A DNA stretch of 64,000 nucleotides from an uncultured Roseburia sp. (lineage in GTDB: Bacteria; Bacillota; Clostridia; Lachnospirales; Lachnospiraceae), in NCBI GenBank assembly GCA_946002055.1, contig CAMFYL010000009.1, positions 1 to 64,000 on the forward strand. Reading direction: 5' to 3'. The notes beneath the pieces were generated by a model. The model saw nothing but the letters and a program-made list of their open reading frames with translations. It did no database searches and was not told the origin of the DNA. A program made the position numbers and the translations under genes. The number at the start of each line of letters is the position of its first letter. Within the stretch, counting starts at the first letter, position 1. Shown one piece after another: positions 18,820 to 27,778 of the stretch.

Positions 18820-20019
18820 CTACTTTCCAGCAACCTTCAGAATCACTCTCTCAAAGCGCTTTTTGTCATATATTACAGGTACAGGATATAAAGGATTTGC
18901 TTCCTTATCTGCCCATTTTGCCATCTTAGCCACATCTTCTACCTGAATCTGTGGTAAATGTTCCGGCAATCCCATAAACGCATTCATCTGGCGAATCGCC
19001 TCCACAAAACGAGCTGACTTCTCCTGCTCGCTACCTTCGCAAGCCACATTTGATAGCTCCGCTAATCTGGCCAAAGGTTTGTAAACAGCCTCGCCGTAGT
19101 CTTCAAGGACATATGGTAAAACCACCGCATTTGCCAAACCATGTGGTACATGATACAAACCGCCAATGGTATGGGCAATCGCATGCACATTCCCAACACA
19201 AGCTCTGGTAAATGCCGCTCCCGCCTTATAGGACGCAATCAGCATCTCTTCTCTTGCCTCTAAGGAATCGCCCTGCTCGTATGCCAGTTCCAAAAATTCC
19301 ATAATGCCGCAGATGGCATCCTCACAATTCTCTCTTGTCTCATCTGTGTGATAGCTCACATTCAGATATGCTTCTATCGCATGGGTCAAGGCATCCATAC
19401 CTGTTGCCGCAGTAAGTGCCGGTGGCATTGATACTGTAAGACTGGGATCCATCACCGCAAAATCCGGCAATAACACTCCATCAGAAATACTGTATTTCCT
19501 TCCGGTAGCATCGTCTGTCACCACGGCCGCAATGGTGGTCTCTGAGCCTGTACCAGCAGTGGTTGGAACAGCAACAAAAAATGGTGTTTCTCTTCCAACC
19601 TTCATAGTTCCCGCCATGCGGGCAAGTGATCGGTCTGGTCTTGCGATTCGAGCTGCCATAGCTTTGGCTGCATCTATATTAGAACCGCCACCAATAGCAA
19701 CAATACAATCACACTGATGTTGTTGATAAAGCTTCACCATCTCCTCAACCTGCGATACCAATGGATCCGACGCAACCTTATCGTAAACGAAGGTGCGCTC
19801 TGACAGTTCACCGTACAGCGCCTTAAGAAAATTGCTTTTCCCAAGGGTTGGACCGGTAACAATCATAGGAGCCCACTTCTTGGCATTTTCTAAAATCTCC
19901 GGAATGGAGTGAAAGCTGTCCACGCCTTCTACCCTCTCAGGTTCTCTCCATTTCATAGTCTTCATGGCAATATCCACCGTCTTTTGGTAACAGCGGCAAA
20001 AAAGCTTTTTTATCCCCAT
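18820..20019 (-). CDS. Iron-containing alcohol dehydrogenase
   Basis: 399 residues from the ATG at 20019 (GGAGG five bases upstream; the longer ORF begins at a TTG). Group III Fe-ADH fold: NAD(P)-binding GGGSNIDAAKAMA near residue 90, PTTAGTGSETT, and metal ligands in GMDALTHAIEAYL and HAIAHTIGGLYHVPHG. Likely reduces an aldehyde or ketone (butanol or propanediol type) during fermentation; substrate not predictable. A hairpin with a T-tract lies only a few bases before its ribosome binding site. Confidence 0.9.
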   Translation of the reverse strand: MGIKKLFCRCYQKTVDIAMKTMKWREPERVEGVDSFHSIPEILENAKKWAPMIVTGPTLGKSNFLKALYGELSERTFVYDKVASDPLVSQVEEMVKLYQQHQCDCIVAIGGGSNIDAAKAMAARIARPDRSLARMAGTMKVGRETPFFVAVPTTAGTGSETTIAAVVTDDATGRKYSISDGVLLPDFAVMDPSLTVSMPPALTAATGMDALTHAIEAYLNVSYHTDETRENCEDAICGIMEFLELAYEQGDSLEAREEMLIASYKAGAAFTRACVGNVHAIAHTIGGLYHVPHGLANAVVLPYVLEDYGEAVYKPLARLAELSNVACEGSEQEKSARFVEAIRQMNAFMGLPEHLPQIQVEDVAKMAKWADKEANPLYPVPVIYDKKRFERVILKVAGK

Positions 20020-20030
20020 ATTTTCCTCCA

Positions 20031-20071
20031 AAAAATAAGCAGTCTATACAGATTGCTCTGTAAAGACTGCT
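20031..20071 (-). terminator. Terminator after ptsI, directly upstream of Fe-ADH
   Basis: Stem AGCAGTCT/AGACTGCT (20064-20071 with 20038-20045) plus an inner CAGA/TCTG, followed on the minus strand by TATTTTTT. It ends the fructose operon after ptsI. The T-tract runs straight into the GGAGG of the alcohol dehydrogenase gene, so it may also work as an attenuator in that gene's leader. Confidence 0.7.
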
Positions 20072-20073
20072 CA

Positions 20074-20103
20074 ATTATATCACATTTTCTACCATTAGCG
20101 CAA
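20074..20103 (-). promoter_or_regulatory. Possible promoter for Fe-ADH gene
   Basis: TTGCGC (20098-20103), 18 bases, TATAAT (20074-20079) on the minus strand, overlapping the end of ptsI. If used, the transcript would begin at or just inside the hairpin described at 20031-20071. Confidence 0.45.
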
Positions 20104-21714
20104 TGCGCCGCTTTTTCGAATCTGATCTCTCACCGGTAAAATCATGGAAGGGCTTACCGACAATTCATCGATTCCCATTTGCAGGAATGTTTCTGTCAGG
20201 GAAATGTCTGCTCCCAGTTCCCCACAGATACCTACCCAGCACCCCTCCTTATGACCATTATCCACTACCATCTGAATCATACGAAGCACCGCCTCATGAT
20301 GTGAATCGTAAATATCATCAAGCTTCGGATTCTGACGGTCAATGGCCAGCGTGTACTGGGTCAAATCATTGGTTCCAATGGAGAAAAAGTCCACCTCCTT
20401 GGCCAACAAATCGGAGATCATTACCGCTGCCGGCGTCTCAATCATCACCCCAAGTTCCACCTGGGAATAGGGAACACCCTCCGCTTTCAGTTCTTCTTTG
20501 ACCTGTTGACACATTTCCTTGGCCTGAAGCACTTCATCCACGGAAATTACCATAGGAAACATTACTGCTATCTTTCCATAATAGCTGGCTCGATAGATAG
20601 CCCGAAGTTGTGTTTTGAATATTTCCTTGCGATCCAAGCAGATGCGAATGGCACGATAGCCCATAGCAGGATTCTCTTCCTTATCAAGTCCGAAGTAATC
20701 CACCTGTTTATCCGCGCCAATATCTAAGGTTCGAATAATCACTTTCTTGCCGGCCATGTTCTCTGCCACGGTGCGATACGCCTTAAACTGCTGCTCCTCA
20801 GTTGGATAATCGGAAGACTCCAGATACAAAAACTCGCTGCGAAACAAACCTATGCCCCCTGCATCATTGGCAAGTACCGAAGCCACATCTCCAACACCAC
20901 CGATATTCGCATACAGCTGAATGGCTTTGCCATCCTTTGTGACACTCTCTTGCCCCTTTAACTCCTGTAGTAACCTGGCTCTGTCCTCATCCTGCTTCTT
21001 TAATTTGCTGTAATGAGCAATTTCTTCTTCGGAGGGATCTATGATAAAGATACCCTGTTTTCCATCTACGATTCCAATCTGCCCATCAGCATCCTCATGA
21101 AAATCCACTCCAATCAGGGCAGGAATATTCATTGTCCTAGCCAGGATAGCAGTATGGGAATTTGTGGAGCCGTGCCTTGTCACAAAGGACAATACCTTTG
21201 ACTTATCCAGCTGAACTGTCTCACTGGGAGCCAAATCATCCGCCAAAAGAATCACAGGTTCTTTGCCTAGGTCTCCCTGGTTCTGGTCTCCCTGCAAAAT
21301 GCTGATAACCCGGTTGGAAATATCCTTCACATCTGCAGCCCTCTCCCGCATATAATCGTCATCCATTGCCGCAAACATTTCTGCGAAATTATCACCGGTG
21401 GCTGCCACTGCAAACTCCGCATTGATTCCCTGTGTAGAAATCATATTCGTGATAGACTCCACGTAATCCAAATCATCCAGCATCATCTGATGCACCTCAA
21501 AAATCATGGCATTGGCCTCTCCCACTTCCTTTAGAGCCTTCTCGTAGAGTTGCGCCAACTGGCCTTTTGCCTGCTCCTTTGCCTGGGAAAAACGCTTGAT
21601 TTCCGAAGCGGTATCCACCACTTTATTTCGTTTCACAAAGCTTTCTTTTTTGCCATAGACTTTACATTTACCAATGGCGATTCCACCAAATACACTTTTT
21701 CCTTCCAGTTTCAT
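20095..21714 (-). CDS. ptsI: PTS enzyme I (PEP-protein phosphotransferase)
   Basis: 539 residues from the ATG at 21714, which has AGGAG seven bases upstream; the ATG six bases earlier is too close. The phospho-accepting His is in RHGSTNSHTAILART near residue 190, and the C-terminal PEP-binding barrel shows IIRTLDIGADKQ, MIETPAAV and FFSIGTNDLTQY. It transfers phosphate from PEP to HPr. Last gene of the fructose operon, 26 bases after ptsH. Confidence 0.95.
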   Translation of the reverse strand: MKLEGKSVFGGIAIGKCKVYGKKESFVKRNKVVDTASEIKRFSQAKEQAKGQLAQLYEKALKEVGEANAMIFEVHQMMLDDLDYVESITNMISTQGINAEFAVAATGDNFAEMFAAMDDDYMRERAADVKDISNRVISILQGDQNQGDLGKEPVILLADDLAPSETVQLDKSKVLSFVTRHGSTNSHTAILARTMNIPALIGVDFHEDADGQIGIVDGKQGIFIIDPSEEEIAHYSKLKKQDEDRARLLQELKGQESVTKDGKAIQLYANIGGVGDVASVLANDAGGIGLFRSEFLYLESSDYPTEEQQFKAYRTVAENMAGKKVIIRTLDIGADKQVDYFGLDKEENPAMGYRAIRICLDRKEIFKTQLRAIYRASYYGKIAVMFPMVISVDEVLQAKEMCQQVKEELKAEGVPYSQVELGVMIETPAAVMISDLLAKEVDFFSIGTNDLTQYTLAIDRQNPKLDDIYDSHHEAVLRMIQMVVDNGHKEGCWVGICGELGADISLTETFLQMGIDELSVSPSMILPVRDQIRKSGALR

Positions 21715-21740
21715 TCCCATACTCCTTTAACTGTGCGCCT

Positions 21741-21998
21741 TTACAGGTTATCCTGAAGAAACTTAGAAAGCCCTTCCATTGCTTCTTCCTCTCCATCTCC
21801 ATCCGTTCGAAGAAGAATTTCCTGACCGCATTTCACGCCAAGGCTCATAACCCCCATGATTCTCTTGGCATCCACTTCTCTTCCATCTTTTTCTATGGTT
21901 ACCTTGCACCCATACTGTGCTGCTTCCTTTACAAAGGCTCCCGCCGGTCTTGCGTGGATTCCTTCCGGATCTGTTATGGTATAAACATATTCTCTCAT
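21741..21998 (-). CDS. ptsH: HPr phosphocarrier with Arg at position 46
   Basis: 85 residues. The catalytic loop GIHARPAGAFV puts His at residue 15, as required for phosphotransfer from enzyme I to FruA. The regulatory site reads DAKRIMGVMSLGV: codon 46 is AGA (21861-21863), so Arg replaces the Ser normally phosphorylated by HPr kinase in Firmicutes. This HPr should therefore work in transport but not as the P-Ser-HPr corepressor of CcpA. It lies inside the fructose operon, so it may be a dedicated copy while a Ser46 HPr is encoded elsewhere. Confidence 0.93.
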   Translation of the reverse strand: MREYVYTITDPEGIHARPAGAFVKEAAQYGCKVTIEKDGREVDAKRIMGVMSLGVKCGQEILLRTDGDGEEEAMEGLSKFLQDNL

Positions 21999-22016
21999 TC
22001 TATTATCCTTTCTATT

Positions 22017-24062
22017 TTACATTTCCTGTGCGTCTTTTTTGATAAACCCAAGCATCACCGCAGTGACAACAGAGCCGATTACCCACGAAAGAATGTAGAG
22101 CAATGGTTTTCCTACGGTTGCGAACACGAAGACTCCACCATGTGGTGCCATCAAAGTACATCCAAAGAATGCGCTAAGTCCACCTGCCACGCCGGCGCCA
22201 ACCAGCGTACATGGAATTACGTGTGCGGGATCACTTGCCGCAAATGGAATTGCGCCCTCTGTAATAAAGGAGCATCCCATAACAAGATTTGAAATCTTTG
22301 ATCCTCTTTCTGCTTCTGTGAACTTCTTAGGGAAGAACTGACAAGCAAGGGCAATACCGATTGGAGGAACCATACCGCCAACCATAATGGAAGCCATTGC
22401 AATGTAGCAGGCCTGAACGGTTGGATCTGTTGCCTGGGCACCACCCGCCATCAAATCTGCTGCAGTTGCCAGCATACCGGATCCAAATACATAAGCCGCC
22501 TTGTTGATTGGACCACCCATATCAATTGCCATCATAGCACCGAGAATCAATCCCAAAAGTGTGATAAGACCTGCATTTGCAAGTGCAGTTAGCATATTGC
22601 TAAGTCCTGTATTAATCAAACCAATCACCGGATTGAAGATAAAGCACATCAAAACACCCACAATAAACATACCAGCAAGCGGATAAATCAAGGTTGGCTT
22701 TATTCCCTCCAGCGAATCCGGAAGTTTTTCACAAAGTTTCTTTAAGCCCAGCACAATATAACCAGCCAAGAAACCGGCTAAGATACCTCCCAGGAATCCG
22801 GAAACGGTTGTTCCGGCACCCTCAGCCTGAAAGGCAAAGCGCTCAACAAACTGACCAAAACCACCAACGCTTCCCCAGTCGTAAGATGCAGCTAATGCAT
22901 TTCCGCTAGAGGCAAGCATACCTCCAACAAAGCCCACCGCAAGACCCGGACGGTCTGCGATAGAGTACGCAATATATCCAGCCAACACGGGAACCATCAG
23001 GCCCATTCCAAGCCCACCAATGTATTTAAAGAATGCAGACACCGGTGTACAGGTACCAAAGTTTCCACCGCCGGTTGCTCCGTATCCCATCAAGGTGTCA
23101 ATCAAAAATGCCAATGCAATTAAGATACCACCGCCGATAACGAACGGAAGCATATGGGATACACCATTCATCAAATGGGTGTAAATCTGATGACCCACGC
23201 CGTCCTTTGCCTCTGCCTGCTTTTTCTCAGTTTCCTTTGCAGATACCTTATAAACAGGCGCATCTCCTCTCTTCGCCTTTTCCACAAGAGCCTCTGCCTT
23301 ACTAATTCCATCTGCAACCTTACACTCAATCAGAGCCTTTCCTCCGAAGCGCTCCATAGGAACCTTGGTATCTGCTGCTACAATGATACATTTGGCCTTG
23401 GCAATCTCATCCTTTGTCAGAACATTTTTTGCTCCGCCTGATCCTCTTGTCTCAACCTTTATCTGTACGCCATGGGCTTTGGCCGCCTTCTCGAGAGCCT
23501 CTGCCGCCATATAGGTGTGTGCGATTCCCGTTGGGCAACCTGTAACCGCCGCAACGAAAACATCACCTGTGCTCTCAACGGGTTCTGCGTCCTTGCCTCC
23601 TTCCTTTAAAGCCTCTGCCTCATTGATAATCTGAAGGAATGCCTCAGGTGATTTTGCCTGTTGCAATTTCTTTGTAAAGGCTTCATCCATCAGAAGCACC
23701 GACAATCGACTGAGTACGTCCAGATGTACATTATCCTCCGTATTTGGCGCAGCAATCAGGAAAATCAAATGCACCTTTTCGCCGTCAAGTGCATCAAAAT
23801 CAACCCCTGACGGCACTACCATAGCTGCCAATCCGGGTGCGGACACTGCGTCCGACTTACAATGAGGAATGGCAATTCCCTCTCCAATACCGGTGGTTCC
23901 CTCTTCCTCTCTGGCAAGCACACCTGCAAGATATGCCTCCGGATCCTTGATGTTTCCACCTTTGCACATCAGTGCCACCATCTGTTTGATGGCCTCTTCT
24001 TTGCCGGAAGGAGCGCCTGACAAATTGATACTCTCCACGCGCAATAAATCTTTTACGTTCAT
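22017..24062 (-). CDS. fruA: Fructose PTS EIIABC
   Basis: 681 residues, A-B-C order. EIIA about 1-150 with active His67 in GIAIPHCKS; EIIB about 165-265 with Cys176 in AVTGCPTGIAHTYMAAEA; EIIC about 285-675 with around ten membrane helices. Imports fructose as fructose 1-phosphate. AGGAGG precedes the ATG, 27 bases after fruK, and ptsH follows 18 bases later, so the operon carries the whole phosphorelay. Confidence 0.95.
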   Translation of the reverse strand: MNVKDLLRVESINLSGAPSGKEEAIKQMVALMCKGGNIKDPEAYLAGVLAREEEGTTGIGEGIAIPHCKSDAVSAPGLAAMVVPSGVDFDALDGEKVHLIFLIAAPNTEDNVHLDVLSRLSVLLMDEAFTKKLQQAKSPEAFLQIINEAEALKEGGKDAEPVESTGDVFVAAVTGCPTGIAHTYMAAEALEKAAKAHGVQIKVETRGSGGAKNVLTKDEIAKAKCIIVAADTKVPMERFGGKALIECKVADGISKAEALVEKAKRGDAPVYKVSAKETEKKQAEAKDGVGHQIYTHLMNGVSHMLPFVIGGGILIALAFLIDTLMGYGATGGGNFGTCTPVSAFFKYIGGLGMGLMVPVLAGYIAYSIADRPGLAVGFVGGMLASSGNALAASYDWGSVGGFGQFVERFAFQAEGAGTTVSGFLGGILAGFLAGYIVLGLKKLCEKLPDSLEGIKPTLIYPLAGMFIVGVLMCFIFNPVIGLINTGLSNMLTALANAGLITLLGLILGAMMAIDMGGPINKAAYVFGSGMLATAADLMAGGAQATDPTVQACYIAMASIMVGGMVPPIGIALACQFFPKKFTEAERGSKISNLVMGCSFITEGAIPFAASDPAHVIPCTLVGAGVAGGLSAFFGCTLMAPHGGVFVFATVGKPLLYILSWVIGSVVTAVMLGFIKKDAQEM

Positions 24063-24089
24063 AATAAGTCCTCCTTTTATCTTTATGAA

Positions 24090-25010
24090 CTATGCATGAA
24101 ATTCTTTCTCTATCTGTTTCAGCAGTGTTGTCACTTCGTCTCTTGTAGCAAGTTCCTCCGAAAATGCCGATGCGCTTCCGCAACAAAGTCCCATATAAAA
24201 TGCACTTTCGTAATCCCCCGTTTCCTTATAGCCGGCCAAAAATCCAGCCACCATAGAATCGCCTGCCCCCACAGAGTTTACAACCTTCCCCTCTGGCGGA
24301 AGACTCTCGTAGCACGTGCCTTCTTCTGTCAGAAGCACTGCTCCATCCTTAGCTCTGGATACCAGAACATTTCTAGCCCCCATCTCCTGAAGCTTTTTGG
24401 CGTACAATAAAATGCTTTCCGTATCCTGAAGAGTAACGCCAAATATTTCTCCCAACTCGTGGTTGTTTGGTTTAATCAGAAACGGATGATGTTGTAAAAC
24501 ATTTACCAGCAGATCCTTTGTGGCATCTACAACAATGGAGATCCCTTTCCCTTCCAAACGTTCCATGATACGTTGATAGCTGTCAGAAGGCATCACATCA
24601 GGTATGCTTCCCGCCAACACCAGCACGTCTCCTGCCTCTAAAGCGTCAAGCTTTTCGTACAATTTCTGAATATCCCCATCTTCAATCTCAGGCCCCTGCC
24701 CATTAATTTCTGACTCCTCATTGGAGCGAAGCTTGACATTGATGCGGGACATTCCCCTTTTAACATGTATGAAGTCTGATGAAATCCCTTTTTCCTTCAG
24801 AGACCTTGCAATCTCCTCACCGGTAAACCCGGCCATAAATCCGAGAGCACAACTCTTATGGCCCAGATTCTCTAAAACCATAGATACGTTGATTCCCTTG
24901 CCTCCGGGATACACAATTTCCTTCTTGGTTCGATTTACTTTTCCCAACGTAAAATCGTCCACAGTCACAATGTAATCCAAAGAAGGGTTAAAGGTTACGG
25001 TATAAATCAT
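24090..25010 (-). CDS. fruK: 1-phosphofructokinase
   Basis: 306 residues from the ATG at 25010; a GTG at 25013 lies next to it, but the ATG has the better seven-base spacing to AGGAGG. PfkB family: MIYTVTFNPSLDYIV at the N-terminus and the catalytic GAGDSMVAGFLAG near residue 245. Makes fructose 1,6-bisphosphate from the FruA product. Its start overlaps the fruR stop (TGATG). Confidence 0.95.
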   Translation of the reverse strand: MIYTVTFNPSLDYIVTVDDFTLGKVNRTKKEIVYPGGKGINVSMVLENLGHKSCALGFMAGFTGEEIARSLKEKGISSDFIHVKRGMSRINVKLRSNEESEINGQGPEIEDGDIQKLYEKLDALEAGDVLVLAGSIPDVMPSDSYQRIMERLEGKGISIVVDATKDLLVNVLQHHPFLIKPNNHELGEIFGVTLQDTESILLYAKKLQEMGARNVLVSRAKDGAVLLTEEGTCYESLPPEGKVVNSVGAGDSMVAGFLAGYKETGDYESAFYMGLCCGSASAFSEELATRDEVTTLLKQIEKEFHA

Positions 25011-25753
25011 CACTCCACCTCCTTTACATTTTTACATGATGCAAACATCTTAGGAATGGCATCTGTAAGAACAATACCTCTGTCCATCTGTGAAAAAGTG
25101 ACAGTAGAAATCTCTCCAAACTTGGAACTGTCAACCAGCACATATGCCTCTTTCGTATGTTCCATGGCCCTCTGTTTGATCAAAGCTTCCTTTGGTTCCG
25201 GTGTTGTAAATCCTTGCTCTACAGTCACACCATTGGCACCGAAAAACCCTTTGGTAAAGTTATACTTCTCCACCGAAACAACTGCCTCTTCTCCCACGAT
25301 AGCATCTGTGGTTCCCTTAAATTCTCCGCCCAAAAGGTACACACGACATCCTAAGGTTGAAAGCTTCTTTGCATGCCCCACTGCATTGGTCACATACAGT
25401 GCCTTTCGGTTAATGGAAGATTGAATCATAAGATCTGTGGTTGTTCCGGCGTCCAAATAAACCACGTCATCATCTCCAATCAAAGAAGCCGCATACATGG
25501 CTATCTTTGTTTTCTCCGATACATTTCTCTCTCGTCGAAGGTCCACTTCATCATCCCTTGTTTGATATTGACCACCTATACGAACAGCTCCTCCATGAAC
25601 CTTTACCAAGGCTCCCCGTGCATCCAGTGTATTCAAATCTCTTCGAATCGTAGACTCAGAAGTTCCCAGGGCCTCCATCAGTCGCGATACCTCTGCTGCC
25701 CCCTCTTCCTCTAGTATGGACAATATCTTTGCAAATCTCTCTTCTGCTAACAT
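25010..25753 (-). CDS. fruR: DeoR-family fructose operon repressor
   Basis: 247 residues. N-terminal winged HTH (residues about 1-55, ILEEEGAAEVSRLMEALGTS then ESTIRRDLNTLD) and a DeoR C-terminal sugar-phosphate sensor domain with YLDAGTTTDLM. First gene of fruR-fruK-fruA-ptsH-ptsI. The inducer is expected to be fructose 1-phosphate by family analogy. The promoter region is filled with phased repeats that are likely its operators, so the gene is probably autoregulated. Confidence 0.9.
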   Translation of the reverse strand: MLAEERFAKILSILEEEGAAEVSRLMEALGTSESTIRRDLNTLDARGALVKVHGGAVRIGGQYQTRDDEVDLRRERNVSEKTKIAMYAASLIGDDDVVYLDAGTTTDLMIQSSINRKALYVTNAVGHAKKLSTLGCRVYLLGGEFKGTTDAIVGEEAVVSVEKYNFTKGFFGANGVTVEQGFTTPEPKEALIKQRAMEHTKEAYVLVDSSKFGEISTVTFSQMDRGIVLTDAIPKMFASCKNVKEVE

Positions 25754-25766
25754 TTTTCACTCCCAA

Positions 25767-25850
25767 TCAATTTCCGTCAATTTCGTTCATTTGTTATCTT
25801 GATTGTACAATCATATTCTGTCATTTTCAATCATTTTCAGTCATAAAAAT
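25767..25850 (-). promoter_or_regulatory. Phased repeat operators for FruR
   Basis: Two clusters of 10-bp repeats. Read on the minus strand the unit is roughly TGAnnGAAAA. On the plus strand TCA starts at 25767, 25777 and 25787, and again at 25811, 25821, 25831 and 25841. The clusters flank and cover the promoter at 25802-25830. Ten-bp phasing puts all sites on one face of the helix, a common pattern for DeoR-type repressors (inference). Confidence 0.65.
25802..25830 (-). promoter_or_regulatory. fru operon promoter
   Basis: TTGAAA (25825-25830), 17 bases, TACAAT (25802-25807) on the minus strand, about 50 bases before fruR. The -35 element is itself part of one of the TGAnnGAAAA repeats, so repressor binding would block polymerase directly. 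Confidence 0.7.
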
Positions 25851-25906
25851 CAACAAAGTTTTCATATCCATTTTGTAGTATTTCCATAAACCATTTTTTA
25901 TTTCAC

Positions 25907-25936
25907 AAAAAAGGACCTATCCTAAGGATAGATCCT
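25907..25936 (-). terminator. Terminator after LacI-GGDEF gene
   Basis: Stem of about 11 bp (AGGATCTATCC with GGATAGGTCCT, one mismatch) with a 3-base loop, then six T on the minus strand. It lies 14 bases past the stop of the diguanylate cyclase gene and insulates it from fruR. Confidence 0.85.
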
Positions 25937-25949
25937 GTCTTTCTGTCTT

Positions 25950-27755
25950 TTACTGCTGGGCCTGTCTATGTCGTTCCTGTTTAATCCCGTACATCACATG
26001 GTCCGCTTCTTTTACATATTCCTCTAATGTCTTCATCTCACCCGGAATGGCTATCACGCAGCCCGCGCTGGCACTTACCGGATAGGGAAGGTGCATTGCC
26101 TCCCGTTTTTCATCAATCACTCTCTTTACGTGTTTGCAGAATAAAGGGAATTCCCCTTCTCCCTTATGAAGCACTAAGAATTCGTCGCCTCCATAGCGGA
26201 ACACCTTGGTGCGTTCATCTGCCACCTCGCTAACAGAATGTCCCACCGTTCGTATCACCACATCGCCTGCCTCATGTCCGTATTGGTCATTGATTTTCTT
26301 CAGGCCATCAATATCCACAAAGATTACCTGCATCTCCACGCCCTCGCGTCTGCACTCAGCAAGCATTTCCTCTGCGTACTTAGCAAATCCGTGACGATTG
26401 TATACGCCTGTCAAATAATCTGTCTCATACAAATCTTCTAATTTGTCATTAACCAGAGCATACTTATTCTTCTGCACCATATTCTCCAAAGAGAAGCCGA
26501 TGCTTTTCGTAAAGTTGTAAAGTTCTTTATTATTCAAAAACTGCGGGATGTCCCGGAATACACAATACCCATACAGATGCTCCAGAAAATGAATTGGTGC
26601 ATATACGTAAGCATGTCCCTCGATATTGTCCTTTTCATTTTCATTCTGCCACAGAAAATATTCCTTTGTGCAGGTTCGATATGAATGATAGGTAGCATTG
26701 GGACGTGACTCAACATCCGGATGAAGCACAATACGGCATCGTCCCTTTTGGAAACGGCAAAAAAACTTTTCCATACTCTCGACGATATCGTCAATGCTAT
26801 CTCCCGCAATCATGCCCTCTTCCATATGGGCCAACATTGCACTAAAAATGTCTCTGTTGTTAAATGTGCCAAATACATGTTTTCGAAATGCGATGTCATT
26901 CTTACAGAAAGGAACACCGCAACCACAAGTCTGTCCAAAGGACAAATTCGCCTGTTCCTTTAGGGCGTATGGTTCCGTGTAGTTTTGAATCATCTGACAC
27001 GCATGGTATGCAATAGATTCTCTGGGGCGGCGAACCGTAGTGATACTAGGCGCGTAATTCTCTCCCAAAAAATACTGGTCAAATCCGGTAACCAAACACT
27101 CTTTGCCCACCTCAATGCCCGCTTCGTCCAAAGCTTCGCAGGCACCTGCTGCCATGTCATCATTGGCACAGACAATTGCATCCGGGAACTCTTCCTTTCG
27201 CTGCAAGAGTTCGCAAACCACATCCAATCCATCGTTATAGCGGAATCTTCTCTCAAAAATCCAATCCTCCCGCACAGGAAGGCCGCACTCCTTCATTCCC
27301 TGTAAAAAGCCATTCATTCTGGCAGTTCCTTCTACGTTGGAGGAAAGACCGCCCAGATATGCTGCATTCTTAATATGATGGGATGCGCACAAATGGTGCA
27401 CCATCTGCCTAATGCAATTCTCCTGGTCTATGTAAATGCGAGAAAATCCCTCTATCTCATAGTCTACAACGACACAAGGTATGTTTGCCTGGCGAACCCG
27501 CTGAACTAAATGCTCTCGCACTTCCTCCTGATTGATGTTGGAGGCAATCATAACAACCCCATCATACCTGCTAAGATCCGGCAGATCGAAAATCGCATAC
27601 TCCCCTACATTGAAAGGATTCTCCAAATTCGTCCTGCCATGGCAAACAAACAAGTCCACAATACCACTTGTCTCTTGTGCCCACTGGTTGAAGCCACGAT
27701 AATAATACATCATGACTTCTTCGTTCCACATTGTCCCAAACACCGCTAGTCTCAT
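25950..27755 (-). CDS. LacI-type sensor fused to GGDEF diguanylate cyclase
   Basis: 601 residues. Residues about 1-285 form a periplasmic-binding-protein-like LacI/GalR sensor (e.g. DAIVCANDDMAAGACEALDE, TGFDQYF) but there is no N-terminal HTH and no signal peptide, so it is a cytoplasmic ligand sensor. A middle region (about 290-430) has a Cys cluster (TCGCGVPFC). The C-terminal GGDEF domain has the intact signature RYGGDEF at 520-526 and should make c-di-GMP; no RxxD inhibitory site precedes it. It follows truA by 23 bases. The ligand is probably a sugar or nucleoside. Confidence 0.88.
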   Translation of the reverse strand: MRLAVFGTMWNEEVMMYYYRGFNQWAQETSGIVDLFVCHGRTNLENPFNVGEYAIFDLPDLSRYDGVVMIASNINQEEVREHLVQRVRQANIPCVVVDYEIEGFSRIYIDQENCIRQMVHHLCASHHIKNAAYLGGLSSNVEGTARMNGFLQGMKECGLPVREDWIFERRFRYNDGLDVVCELLQRKEEFPDAIVCANDDMAAGACEALDEAGIEVGKECLVTGFDQYFLGENYAPSITTVRRPRESIAYHACQMIQNYTEPYALKEQANLSFGQTCGCGVPFCKNDIAFRKHVFGTFNNRDIFSAMLAHMEEGMIAGDSIDDIVESMEKFFCRFQKGRCRIVLHPDVESRPNATYHSYRTCTKEYFLWQNENEKDNIEGHAYVYAPIHFLEHLYGYCVFRDIPQFLNNKELYNFTKSIGFSLENMVQKNKYALVNDKLEDLYETDYLTGVYNRHGFAKYAEEMLAECRREGVEMQVIFVDIDGLKKINDQYGHEAGDVVIRTVGHSVSEVADERTKVFRYGGDEFLVLHKGEGEFPLFCKHVKRVIDEKREAMHLPYPVSASAGCVIAIPGEMKTLEEYVKEADHVMYGIKQERHRQAQQ

Positions 27756-27778
27756 TCTCTTTACTTCCTATTCCCCAA

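Noticed and set aside
21741-21998. HPr-like protein as a Crh (regulatory-only) paralogue
   Set aside because: Crh has Gln at position 15; here His15 is present, so it is a true phosphocarrier.
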